Origin: Acidobacteriota bacterium
GTDB lineage: Bacteria; Acidobacteriota; Vicinamibacteria; Vicinamibacterales; 2-12-FULL-66-21
DNA: 7,425 nt
Assembly (NCBI GenBank): GCA_013694635.1
Contig: JACDCA010000324.1
Span: 1 to 7,425, forward strand
Reading direction: 5' to 3'
Below, one piece after another: positions 1 through 5,655 of the stretch (position 1 is its first letter; every line of letters starts with the position of its first letter). The translations under genes and the position numbers were made by a program. The notes below the pieces were generated by a model. That model had not been told where the DNA came from and searched no databases. It worked only from the letters and a program-made list of their open reading frames with translations.

Positions 1-6
1 ATTACC

Positions 7-606
7 TTACGCAAATCTCTTATTGACTGCGTCCCAATTGACGACGTTCCACCACGCGGTGATGTAGTCGGGACGGCGATTCTGGTACTTCAGGTAGTAC
101 GCATGCTCCCACACGTCGAGGCCGAGCAGCGGCTTCTTGCCTTCCATCAGCGGACTGTCCTGGTTGGCCGTGCTCTCGATGACGAGCTTGCCGCCGGCGT
201 CTAGCAGCCACGCCCACCCGCTGCCGAACCGAGTGACTCCGGCCTTCGCGAACTGCTCCTTGAAGGTCTGGACGTCGCCGAACGAGGACTGAATCGCGTC
301 GCCGATCGCGCCGGTCGGCGCGCCCCCTTTGCCGGGGCCCATGATCTCCCAGAACATCGTGTGATTGACGTGGCCGCCACCGTTGTTGCGGACCGCGGTC
401 CTGATGTCCTCGGGGACGCTGTTGATGCCCCGGATGAGGTCGTCGATTTTCTTCTGCTGCAGGTCGGGGTGTTTCTCGAGCGCCGCATTGAGGTTCGTCA
501 CGTACGCCGCGTGGTGCTTGTCGTGGTGGACCTTCATCGTCTGTTCGTCGATGTGCGGCTCCAGCGCGTTGTAAGCGTACGGAAGCGGCGGAACTTCATG
601 AGCCAT
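7..606 (-). CDS. sodA: Superoxide dismutase, Mn-type (Fe/Mn family)
   Basis: This 199-residue protein converts superoxide to hydrogen peroxide and oxygen. There is no signal peptide, so it should be cytosolic. All four metal ligands of the Fe/Mn family are visible: His27 (in KVHHDKHHAAYV), His82 (in GGGHVNHTMFW), and Asp164 and His168 (in DVWEHAYY). Two positions that separate the metal types match manganese enzymes: Gly78, where iron enzymes carry a glutamine, and Gln149 in STANQDSPL. The metal choice is an inference from these residues, and a cambialistic enzyme remains possible. The length is normal for the family (about 190-210). The ATG start at 604-606 is supported by an AAGGAGA ribosome binding site 7 nt upstream. 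The TAA stop lies 6 nt from the window edge, so nothing can be said about downstream genes. It follows nadA on the same strand but is probably transcribed separately. Confidence 0.96.
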   Translation of the reverse strand: MAHEVPPLPYAYNALEPHIDEQTMKVHHDKHHAAYVTNLNAALEKHPDLQQKKIDDLIRGINSVPEDIRTAVRNNGGGHVNHTMFWEIMGPGKGGAPTGAIGDAIQSSFGDVQTFKEQFAKAGVTRFGSGWAWLLDAGGKLVIESTANQDSPLMEGKKPLLGLDVWEHAYYLKYQNRRPDYITAWWNVVNWDAVNKRFA

Positions 607-613
607 TCTGTTG

Positions 614-620
614 TCTCCTT
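614..620 (-). promoter_or_regulatory. Ribosome binding site of the superoxide dismutase gene
   Basis: On the minus strand the sequence reads AAGGAGA and ends 7 nt before the ATG. It is the strongest Shine-Dalgarno sequence in the window and fixes the sodA start. Confidence 0.8.
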
Positions 621-630
621 CTTTCGATCG

Positions 631-636
631 ATCTTA
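631..636 (-). promoter_or_regulatory. Possible -10 element upstream of sodA
   Basis: The minus strand reads TAAGAT, four of six matches to TATAAT, about 25 nt upstream of the start codon. No convincing -35 hexamer is found at a 15-18 nt spacing. Instead, that region holds a short perfect inverted repeat, TCAGC-ACA-GCTGA (651-663), which could be an activator or repressor site. The call is weak. Confidence 0.25.
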
Positions 637-720
637 TCAGGAGCGCTTGTTCAGCACAGCTGATGAGTTTCCGCCTCAGAGCCGCGCAACCTGAAGGCGC
701 AGCCCGCGGGGGCGTGGGGT

Positions 721-755
721 GAAGCTGGAAGCTGGAAGCTGGAAACTGGAAGCTG
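721..755. repeat. Tandem heptamer repeat, five copies of GAAGCTG
   Basis: Five head-to-tail 7-bp units are read at 721, 728, 735, 742 and 749. All are GAAGCTG except the fourth, GAAACTG. The array ends 3 bp short of the nadA stop codon and lies between nadA and sodA. As transcribed from nadA it is a pyrimidine-rich TTCCAGC-type tract in the 3' untranslated region. I see no stem-loop with a U-tract here, so no classical terminator is called. The rest of the 607-758 gap holds only the sodA leader and GC-rich sequence, including the 8-bp palindrome CCCGCGGG at 703-710. Confidence 0.85.
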
Positions 756-758
756 AAG

Positions 759-1919
759 TTAGACGGGAACCTGCAGCATTCGGTCGAGCGCGAGCTTTGC
801 GTCGCGCTTGTGGTCGTCCGGAACGATGATCTGGTTGTGGATCTCGCCTTCGACGAGCCCTTCGAGGATCCAGAGCAGGTGATTCGGCGAGACGCGGAAC
901 ATCGTCGAGCAGAGGCAGCCGAACGGGTCGAGCGTGACGACGGTCTTGTCCGGCGCCACCTCCAGCATGAGGCGATTCACGAGGTGGATCTCTGTCGCAA
1001 CCGCCCAGGTGCTGCCGGATGGACTGTTCTTGACGACGTTGATGATCCGCTCCGTCGATCCGCTTTCGTCGGCGGCCTGTACAACGTCGAGGGTACATTC
1101 GGGATGCGCGATCACCTTGCCGTCCGGGTACTTCTTCCGGAACGCGTCGATCTGTTGCGTCGTGAAACGCGTGTGGACCGAGCAGTGACCTTTCCACAGA
1201 ATCAGTTTCGCGCGTGCGGCCTGCGCCGGCTCGAGGCCCCCCCACATCTCGTTGGGGTCCCACACGACCATCTCGTCGAGCGGCACGCCCATCTTCCACG
1301 CCGTATTGCGCCCGAGATGCTGGTCGGGAAGCATCAACAGCTTCTCACCACGCTCCCACGCCCATTCCATGACCGCCGCGGCGTTGGTGGACGTGCAGAC
1401 GATCCCGCCATGCGCGCCGACAAATGCTTTGATGGCGGCGGAGGAATTGATGTAGGTGACGGGAATGAGGCCCGCGCGACCATTTTCGATCGCATCCGTG
1501 CGAACGCCCATCTGCCCGAGCTCGCGCCAGGCGATTTCGAGCTGGTCCGGGGCTGCCATGTCCGCCATGGAGCAACCGGCGGCGAGGTCGGGCAGGACGA
1601 CCTTCTGGTGCGGCGCGCGAAGAATGTCCGCGCTCTCCGCCATGAAGTGGACGCCGCAGAAGACGATGAACTCCGCGGTGCCTTTGCTCGCCGCGGCGCG
1701 CGACAGTTTCAACGAATCGCCGGTGAAATCGGCGAACTTGATGACCTCGTCGCGCTGATAGTGATGACCCAGGATGACGACACGGTCGCCGAGCGCCTTT
1801 TTGGCTGCCGCGATCCGCTCGTCCATCTCGTCGTCAGAGAGACGCAGGTATTTGTCGGGGAGCGGCTGCCGCTCTCCGATGCTCTCTTTCTCGACCTGTG
1901 TCAGCAGCTTTATGTCCAT
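759..1919 (-). CDS. nadA: Quinolinate synthase
   Basis: This 386-residue protein is a 4Fe-4S enzyme that condenses iminoaspartate with dihydroxyacetone phosphate to give quinolinate, the precursor of the NAD ring. It should be cytosolic. Family motifs run along the whole length: GHHYQRDEV (51-59), FADFTGDSLKLS (62-73), CGVHFMAESADIL (88-100), PDLAAGCSM (110-118), PDQHLGRNT (198-206), GHCSVHTRF (244-252), HPEC (272-275) and GCLCSTM (334-340). Cluster ligands should be Cys116, Cys246 and one of Cys335/Cys337. The size fits the longer form of NadA; the E. coli protein is nearer 350 residues. The ATG start has only a weak GGA upstream. A 16-bp palindrome sits 11 nt before it, in the 51-nt gap after mqnE. 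The nadB and nadC partners are not in this window. Confidence 0.96.
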   Translation of the reverse strand: MDIKLLTQVEKESIGERQPLPDKYLRLSDDEMDERIAAAKKALGDRVVILGHHYQRDEVIKFADFTGDSLKLSRAAASKGTAEFIVFCGVHFMAESADILRAPHQKVVLPDLAAGCSMADMAAPDQLEIAWRELGQMGVRTDAIENGRAGLIPVTYINSSAAIKAFVGAHGGIVCTSTNAAAVMEWAWERGEKLLMLPDQHLGRNTAWKMGVPLDEMVVWDPNEMWGGLEPAQAARAKLILWKGHCSVHTRFTTQQIDAFRKKYPDGKVIAHPECTLDVVQAADESGSTERIINVVKNSPSGSTWAVATEIHLVNRLMLEVAPDKTVVTLDPFGCLCSTMFRVSPNHLLWILEGLVEGEIHNQIIVPDDHKRDAKLALDRMLQVPV

Positions 1920-1930
1920 CGTTCATCCGG

Positions 1931-1946
1931 CAGGCCTAAAGGCCTG
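1931..1946. repeat. Perfect 16-bp palindrome between mqnE and nadA
   Basis: The sequence CAGGCCTAAAGGCCTG has 7-bp arms (1931-1937 and 1940-1946) around AA. As RNA it would form a GC-rich hairpin 11 nt before the nadA start codon. On the minus strand the palindrome with its flank translates in one frame as VVQAFRPA. From memory, that string recurs in spurious translations from Acidobacteriota genomes, which suggests a dispersed intergenic repeat. The palindrome itself is directly visible; its dispersal is inferred. Confidence 0.8.
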
Positions 1947-1970
1947 GACTACGGCCCAACGACGCCACCC

Positions 1971-3128
1971 TTACGACGCTGATACAGCATTCACCGTGCC
2001 CGTGTGCACCACATCCGGTGCTTCGGGGCCGGTCACGACGTTGTACAGGGTATCTCGCTCTACGGGCTCGCGCCCGGCGTTCCGGATCAGGCGGCGAATG
2101 GCCGAGGTCGTCATGATCTCCGGAGTTCGGGCCCCGGCCATGTGGTAGATCTTCTCCTCCTGCACGGTACCGTCGAGGTCATCGGCGCCAAACCACAGCG
2201 CCAGTTGAGCGGTTTCGACTCCGGTGGCAATCCAGAAGGCCTTCACATGCGGGATGTTGTCGAGCATCAGGCGGGCGACGGCGTGCACCCGAAGCGTGTC
2301 CGCCGCTGACGGCGCCGGAAGCTTGCGCATCTGATTGTTGTCGGGATGAAACGCGAGGGGGATGAACGCCTGGAACCCACCAGTCTCGTCCTGCAGCGCG
2401 CGCGACCGCAGCATGTGATCGACACGCTCCGCGTGCGTCTCTATGTGACCGTAGAGCATCGTGACGTTCGACCGCATCCCCATCTCGTGGGCGATGCGAT
2501 GGATCGCGAGGTAGCGATCGGCATCCGCCTTGTCGTACGCGATCTTTTTCCGCACGCGCTCGGCGAAAATCTCCGCGCCCCCGCCGGGGAGCGAATCGAG
2601 GCCGGCCTCGCGCAGGCGCTCGAGCACGTCCCGATCGCTCATCTTGTAGAGATCCGAGAAGAACGCAATCTCCACCGCGGTGAAGCACTTGAGATGAATG
2701 CCCGGCCGGATCCGCTTCAGGCCGCGCAGCATGTCGACGTAGTAGTCGAACGGCAGGTCGGGATGGAGCCCGTTGACGACGTGGACTTCGGTCAGCGGTT
2801 GGTCGGCGCGGGATCGTAACTTGTCGAACACCTGTTCGAGCGACATCGTGTACGACCCGGCATCGCCGGGCTTCAGCCGCGCGAACGAACAGAACAGGCA
2901 GCTCGCAGCGCAGACGTTCGTCGCCTCGAGGCGGATGTTGAAGTTGTAATACGTCCGCTTGCCGTGCCGGCGTTCACGTTCGCGATTCGCCAGATGCCCG
3001 ACCGCGAGAAGATCCGGGCAGTCGAACAGGCGCACACCGTCCTCGAGCGTCAGGCGGACGCCGCCCGCGACCTTGTCGGCAATGTCGGCAAGTCCAGCTG
3101 CCCGAACGCGCTCGGTCATCGTCTTCAT
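1971..3128 (-). CDS. mqnE: Aminofutalosine synthase (radical SAM, menaquinone synthesis)
   Basis: This 385-residue protein is a radical SAM enzyme. MqnE joins 3-[(1-carboxyvinyl)oxy]benzoate to the adenosyl group of SAM to give aminofutalosine, an early step of the futalosine route to menaquinone. The cluster motif CxxxCxxC lies at Cys73, Cys77 and Cys80, inside YYNFNIRLEATNVC...FCSF, which is typical of the MqnE/MqnC family. LKCFTAVEI (146-154) and GGGAEIFAERVRKKI (182-196) favour MqnE over MqnC. The frame extends upstream to a TTG at 3158. I chose the ATG at 3126-3128 because the extra ten residues lie within a possible -10 box and next to a heptamer repeat, and the family normally begins close to this point. 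No start here has a clear ribosome binding site. nadA follows 51 nt downstream on the same strand. Partners such as mqnA, mqnB, mqnC and mqnD are not present. Confidence 0.92.
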   Translation of the reverse strand: MKTMTERVRAAGLADIADKVAGGVRLTLEDGVRLFDCPDLLAVGHLANRERERRHGKRTYYNFNIRLEATNVCAASCLFCSFARLKPGDAGSYTMSLEQVFDKLRSRADQPLTEVHVVNGLHPDLPFDYYVDMLRGLKRIRPGIHLKCFTAVEIAFFSDLYKMSDRDVLERLREAGLDSLPGGGAEIFAERVRKKIAYDKADADRYLAIHRIAHEMGMRSNVTMLYGHIETHAERVDHMLRSRALQDETGGFQAFIPLAFHPDNNQMRKLPAPSAADTLRVHAVARLMLDNIPHVKAFWIATGVETAQLALWFGADDLDGTVQEEKIYHMAGARTPEIMTTSAIRRLIRNAGREPVERDTLYNVVTGPEAPDVVHTGTVNAVSAS

Positions 3129-3149
3129 GTGTGCAGGGCCAATCGAGTA

Positions 3150-3180
3150 ATTGTACAAGCCCGCAGCCCCCAGCCCTCAA
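3150..3180 (-). promoter_or_regulatory. Candidate promoter of mqnE-nadA
   Basis: On the minus strand a TTGAGG hexamer (3175-3180) and a TACAAT hexamer (3150-3155) are separated by 19 bp, longer than the optimal 17. Transcription would begin near 3142, about 15 nt before the preferred ATG of mqnE. The -10 match is good (five of six) and the spacing is poor. Confidence 0.35.
3157..3177. repeat. Degenerate heptamer repeat, three CAGCCCN-like units
   Basis: Three 7-bp units follow each other: AAGCCCG, CAGCCCC and CAGCCCT, with a partial CA after them. The period is the same as in the array at 721-755 but the unit is unrelated. The repeat lies between the candidate promoter hexamers of mqnE. It is short enough that chance in GC-rich DNA cannot be excluded. 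Confidence 0.45.
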
Positions 3181-3188
3181 TGACCGCG

Positions 3189-3197
3189 TGATATCCT
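3189..3197 (+). promoter_or_regulatory. Possible extended -10 element for the B12 uptake operon
   Basis: TGATATCCT contains an extended TGn followed by TATCCT (3192-3197), four of six matches to TATAAT. Transcription would begin near 3203-3205, close to the 5' end of the riboswitch. No good -35 is found, as expected if the extended -10 is used. The call rests mainly on position. Confidence 0.3.
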
Positions 3198-3202
3198 GCC
3201 TG

Positions 3203-3376
3203 AACAACTGACGAGGAGCCGGCTTTACCGGCTCTGCCCGGCGGCCATGCGAAGTGGGTGCGAAGCCCACGCGGTGCCGCCACTGTAAGCGGGGAGTGCA
3301 TCCCCTCACGCCACTGTGCGATGTGCATGGGAAGGCGGGGATGCCGGATCGACCCGCAAGCCAGGATCCTGACGCC
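3203..3376 (+). promoter_or_regulatory. Cobalamin riboswitch (aptamer)
   Basis: This is a vitamin B12-sensing RNA leader of the operon that follows. Conserved blocks appear in the expected order. There is a 7-bp hairpin near the 5' end (GAGCCGG 3216-3222 with CCGGCTC 3228-3234). The core then reads GGGTGCGAAGCCC (3256-3268) and GCCGCCACTGTAAGCGG (3276-3292). Next come a GGGGA/TCCCC hairpin (3291-3305), TGGGAAGGC (3328-3336) and the B12 box AGCCAGGATCCTGACGCC (3359-3376). The box and the GCCACTG element identify the class. The 5' limit is approximate. The adjoining B12-type transport genes give independent support. Which cobalamin form is bound cannot be told from sequence. Confidence 0.93.
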
Positions 3377-3434
3377 GGGCCGTCCTTTTCGCTTCACACC
3401 GAAGCGCGGCGCGTGAACACGCCGAAAGGAGCCC
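3377..3434 (+). promoter_or_regulatory. Riboswitch expression platform that can bury the btuB ribosome binding site
   Basis: The stretch just after the B12 box can pair with the ribosome binding site AAAGGAG (3425-3431). GGGC (3377-3380) pairs with GCCC (3431-3434), TCCTTT (3383-3388) with AAAGGA (3425-3430), and CG (3390-3391) with CG (3423-3424). This gives 12 pairs with two small bulges. Two hairpins fit inside: CTTC/GAAG (3392-3404) with loop ACACC, and GCGTG/CACGC (3411-3422). No U-tract follows, so control should act on translation rather than by termination. The pairing is read from sequence; the switching is inferred from the family. Confidence 0.7.
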
Positions 3435-3435
3435 T

Positions 3436-5655
3436 GTGAACGCCCTCTCTGTCCCTCTTTTTTCAGCTCTTCTCTTCACTGCTGTTCCGGTACTGGCCGG
3501 GCCCGTCACCGGACGCGTCGTCGATCCCGACAACCGGCCGGTCGCCGGCGCACGCGTCATCGCTGCCGGCGGAGGACTGCTGCGGTCCGAGCTGACGAAT
3601 TCGCGCGGAGACTTCACCGTCGACTTGCCCGACGTTGGAACCTTCGAGCTGCGAATCGCAGCGGACGGCTTCCGCGCTGAGCCAGTGGTCGTGAACGGCG
3701 CCGCGGCGGCGCGCGATCTCGGCACGCTGCGGCTGTCGGTCAGTGCGGTCTCCGAGTCGATCGTCGTGTCGGCGGCGCAGGTCGAGATCCCGCTGTCCCG
3801 CGCCGCATCGACGGTCACGATCATCACCGGCGAAGAACTCCGGGCGAAGCAGGTTCACTCGGTGGCGGATGCGCTCAGGGGCGTGCCAGGTCTCAGCGTC
3901 GCCGCCACCGGCGGCCCTGGCGCCGTCACGGGCGTCTTCCCGCGCGGCGGCGAGTCCAACTACACGCTCGTGTTCGTGGACGATGTTCCGGTGAACGCGT
4001 TCGGCGGCGACTACGATTTCGGTCACCTGTCCGCCGAGAACGTGGAGCGCGTCGAGGTTGTGCGGGGCCCGCAGAGCGCCCTCTTCGGGTCGAACGCGAT
4101 CGGCGCGGTCGTCAGGGTCATCACGCGGCGGGGAGGGCCGCCAACCGTGGGGGGCACGGTCGAAGCCGGAGGATACGACACGTATCGACTTGCGGCGTCG
4201 ACGTCGGGAGGGCGCGGCCCCTTCGAATGGGGCGCATCCGCGGACCGTTTCACGACGGACAACTACAACGGCCATCTGACACCCGCCGGCTTGACCGTCA
4301 CCAACGACGACTACGAACGCGTCTCCGGCGCCATCACGGCAGGCTGGCGCCGCGGAGAACGATCCGTGCGCACGCAGGTGCGCCATGCGACCGACGAACG
4401 GGGTGCGCCGGGGCCGTTCGGCACGAACCCACTCGGCTTTTACGATCACATCGACGAGGATTCGCGCGTCACGAATTCGAGGACGCTCGCCGCGGCGACG
4501 GGCACCCTGCCGGTTGGACGTGGCGGACGGGTCCTGATCCAGGGTGCGTACAACCGGCTCGGAAGCGACTTCGCCAGCCCCTTCGGACCGTCCGAGTCCA
4601 GTTCCAACCGATGGCTAGGTCGCGCGCAGCTGGACTTTCCGATCTTTTCTTCGCTCGACGTCAGCGCCGGCGCCGAGCTCCAGCGCGAGCGGACCGGCAG
4701 CACCTTCATCACCGATATGCAGGGGGAGCAGGTGCAGGTGAAGCGTCTGTCGGCGGGATACTTCGCCGAAGCCCGCTGGACGGCCGCCTCGCGCCTGTTC
4801 CTGACGGGAGGCGTGCGGGTCGACGACATCCACCGTGAGCGGTTCGCGGAGACGTTGGCGGCGGATTCGATCGTGGCGGTCAATCCGCGTGCGGCAGTTG
4901 CCTGGTTCCTGCGGCCGGGGGGGGCGAACTTCACGAAGGTGCGGGGGGCCATTGCGACAGGGATCCGGCCGCCCGACGGATTCGAACTGGCCTTCACCGA
5001 CAATCCCCAGTTGAAGCCGGAGCGCAGCTTCAGTACGGAGGCGGCGGTCGAGCATGCGTTCGCGGATGGCCGCGCACAATTCGAGGCGGTTGCGTTCCAC
5101 AACGACTACGACAATCTGATTGTTGCCGTGGGGTCCTTCCAGCAATCCAGCCGTTACCAGACAGACAACATCGCCAACGCGCGGGCGCGCGGGTTCGAGC
5201 TGGGCGTGACTGCCCGGCATCGCCTGAGCACGTCTCGGCCCGTAGACGTCAGCGGCCGGGTCGCGTACACGTTCGTCGATTCGGAGGTGCTCGCGGTGGA
5301 CGGTGGCAACGCGGCGCCGCCGCCCTTCACAGTCGGGGACGCGCTCCTTCGCCGTCCGCGGCATCAGCTCTCCCTGGAAGCGGCAGTCTCGGCAGGGCGC
5401 CTTGCAGCGTTCCTCACCAGCCGCGCCCGGGGGCGTGCGCTCGACGTGGAACCCTCGGCCGGAACCTTCGGTGGACTGTTCTACACGGAGGGATTCAACG
5501 TCTGGAACGCGGGCGCGTCGTGGCGCGTCCACCGGACGACTGACCTCCTCGGACGTATCGAAAACATTGCCGGCCGCGAGTACGAAGAGGCCCTCGGGTT
5601 TCCGGCGCTCGGCCGCCGCGCCACGATCGGTCTGCGTATTGCTGCAGGCCGCTGA
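3436..5655 (+). CDS. btuB: TonB-dependent outer-membrane receptor, probably for cobalamin
   Basis: This 739-residue outer-membrane receptor is predicted to import vitamin B12 using energy from TonB. A signal peptide covers about residues 1-21 (hydrophobic core LFSALLFTAVPVLA), although its n-region has no Lys or Arg, which is unusual. Residues 22-100 form a carboxypeptidase-regulatory-like beta domain (GRVVDPDNRPVAGARV, NSRGDFTVDLP), absent from E. coli BtuB. A TonB-box-like SESIVVSA lies at 106-113. The plug spans about 119-233, with the typical VRGPQSALFGSNAIGAVV at 209-226. The rest is a beta-barrel with a receptor-like end (NIAGREYEEALGFP...IGLRI). The GTG start follows AAAGGAG at a short 4-nt spacing. 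The substrate is inferred from the cobalamin riboswitch directly upstream and the ABC genes downstream; sequence alone would not separate it from siderophore receptors. The stop overlaps the ATPase gene by 17 nt. Confidence 0.88.
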   Translation: MNALSVPLFSALLFTAVPVLAGPVTGRVVDPDNRPVAGARVIAAGGGLLRSELTNSRGDFTVDLPDVGTFELRIAADGFRAEPVVVNGAAAARDLGTLRLSVSAVSESIVVSAAQVEIPLSRAASTVTIITGEELRAKQVHSVADALRGVPGLSVAATGGPGAVTGVFPRGGESNYTLVFVDDVPVNAFGGDYDFGHLSAENVERVEVVRGPQSALFGSNAIGAVVRVITRRGGPPTVGGTVEAGGYDTYRLAASTSGGRGPFEWGASADRFTTDNYNGHLTPAGLTVTNDDYERVSGAITAGWRRGERSVRTQVRHATDERGAPGPFGTNPLGFYDHIDEDSRVTNSRTLAAATGTLPVGRGGRVLIQGAYNRLGSDFASPFGPSESSSNRWLGRAQLDFPIFSSLDVSAGAELQRERTGSTFITDMQGEQVQVKRLSAGYFAEARWTAASRLFLTGGVRVDDIHRERFAETLAADSIVAVNPRAAVAWFLRPGGANFTKVRGAIATGIRPPDGFELAFTDNPQLKPERSFSTEAAVEHAFADGRAQFEAVAFHNDYDNLIVAVGSFQQSSRYQTDNIANARARGFELGVTARHRLSTSRPVDVSGRVAYTFVDSEVLAVDGGNAAPPPFTVGDALLRRPRHQLSLEAAVSAGRLAAFLTSRARGRALDVEPSAGTFGGLFYTEGFNVWNAGASWRVHRTTDLLGRIENIAGREYEEALGFPALGRRATIGLRIAAGR

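Noticed and set aside
810..1982. A 390-codon open frame on the plus strand opposite nadA
   Set aside because: It is antisense to a complete, motif-rich nadA. Its product is Arg/Asp/Val-rich with no recognisable domain, and GC-rich genes often leave such open antisense frames.
3129..3158. Upstream TTG start for mqnE adding ten residues
   Set aside because: It has no ribosome binding site, falls within a good -10-like TACAAT, and lies ahead of where family members usually begin.
3291..3435. Rho-independent terminator in the btuB leader
   Set aside because: The hairpins are GC-rich but none is followed by a U-tract; pairing with the ribosome binding site explains the region better.
3463..4449. 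A 328-codon open frame on the minus strand opposite btuB
   Set aside because: It is antisense to the signal peptide, plug and early barrel of the receptor, has a low-complexity composition and shows no family motif.
5303..5638. A longer N-terminus for the ATPase, extending back inside btuB
   Set aside because: The extra 112 residues are an out-of-frame reading of the receptor barrel; ABC homology begins directly after 5639.
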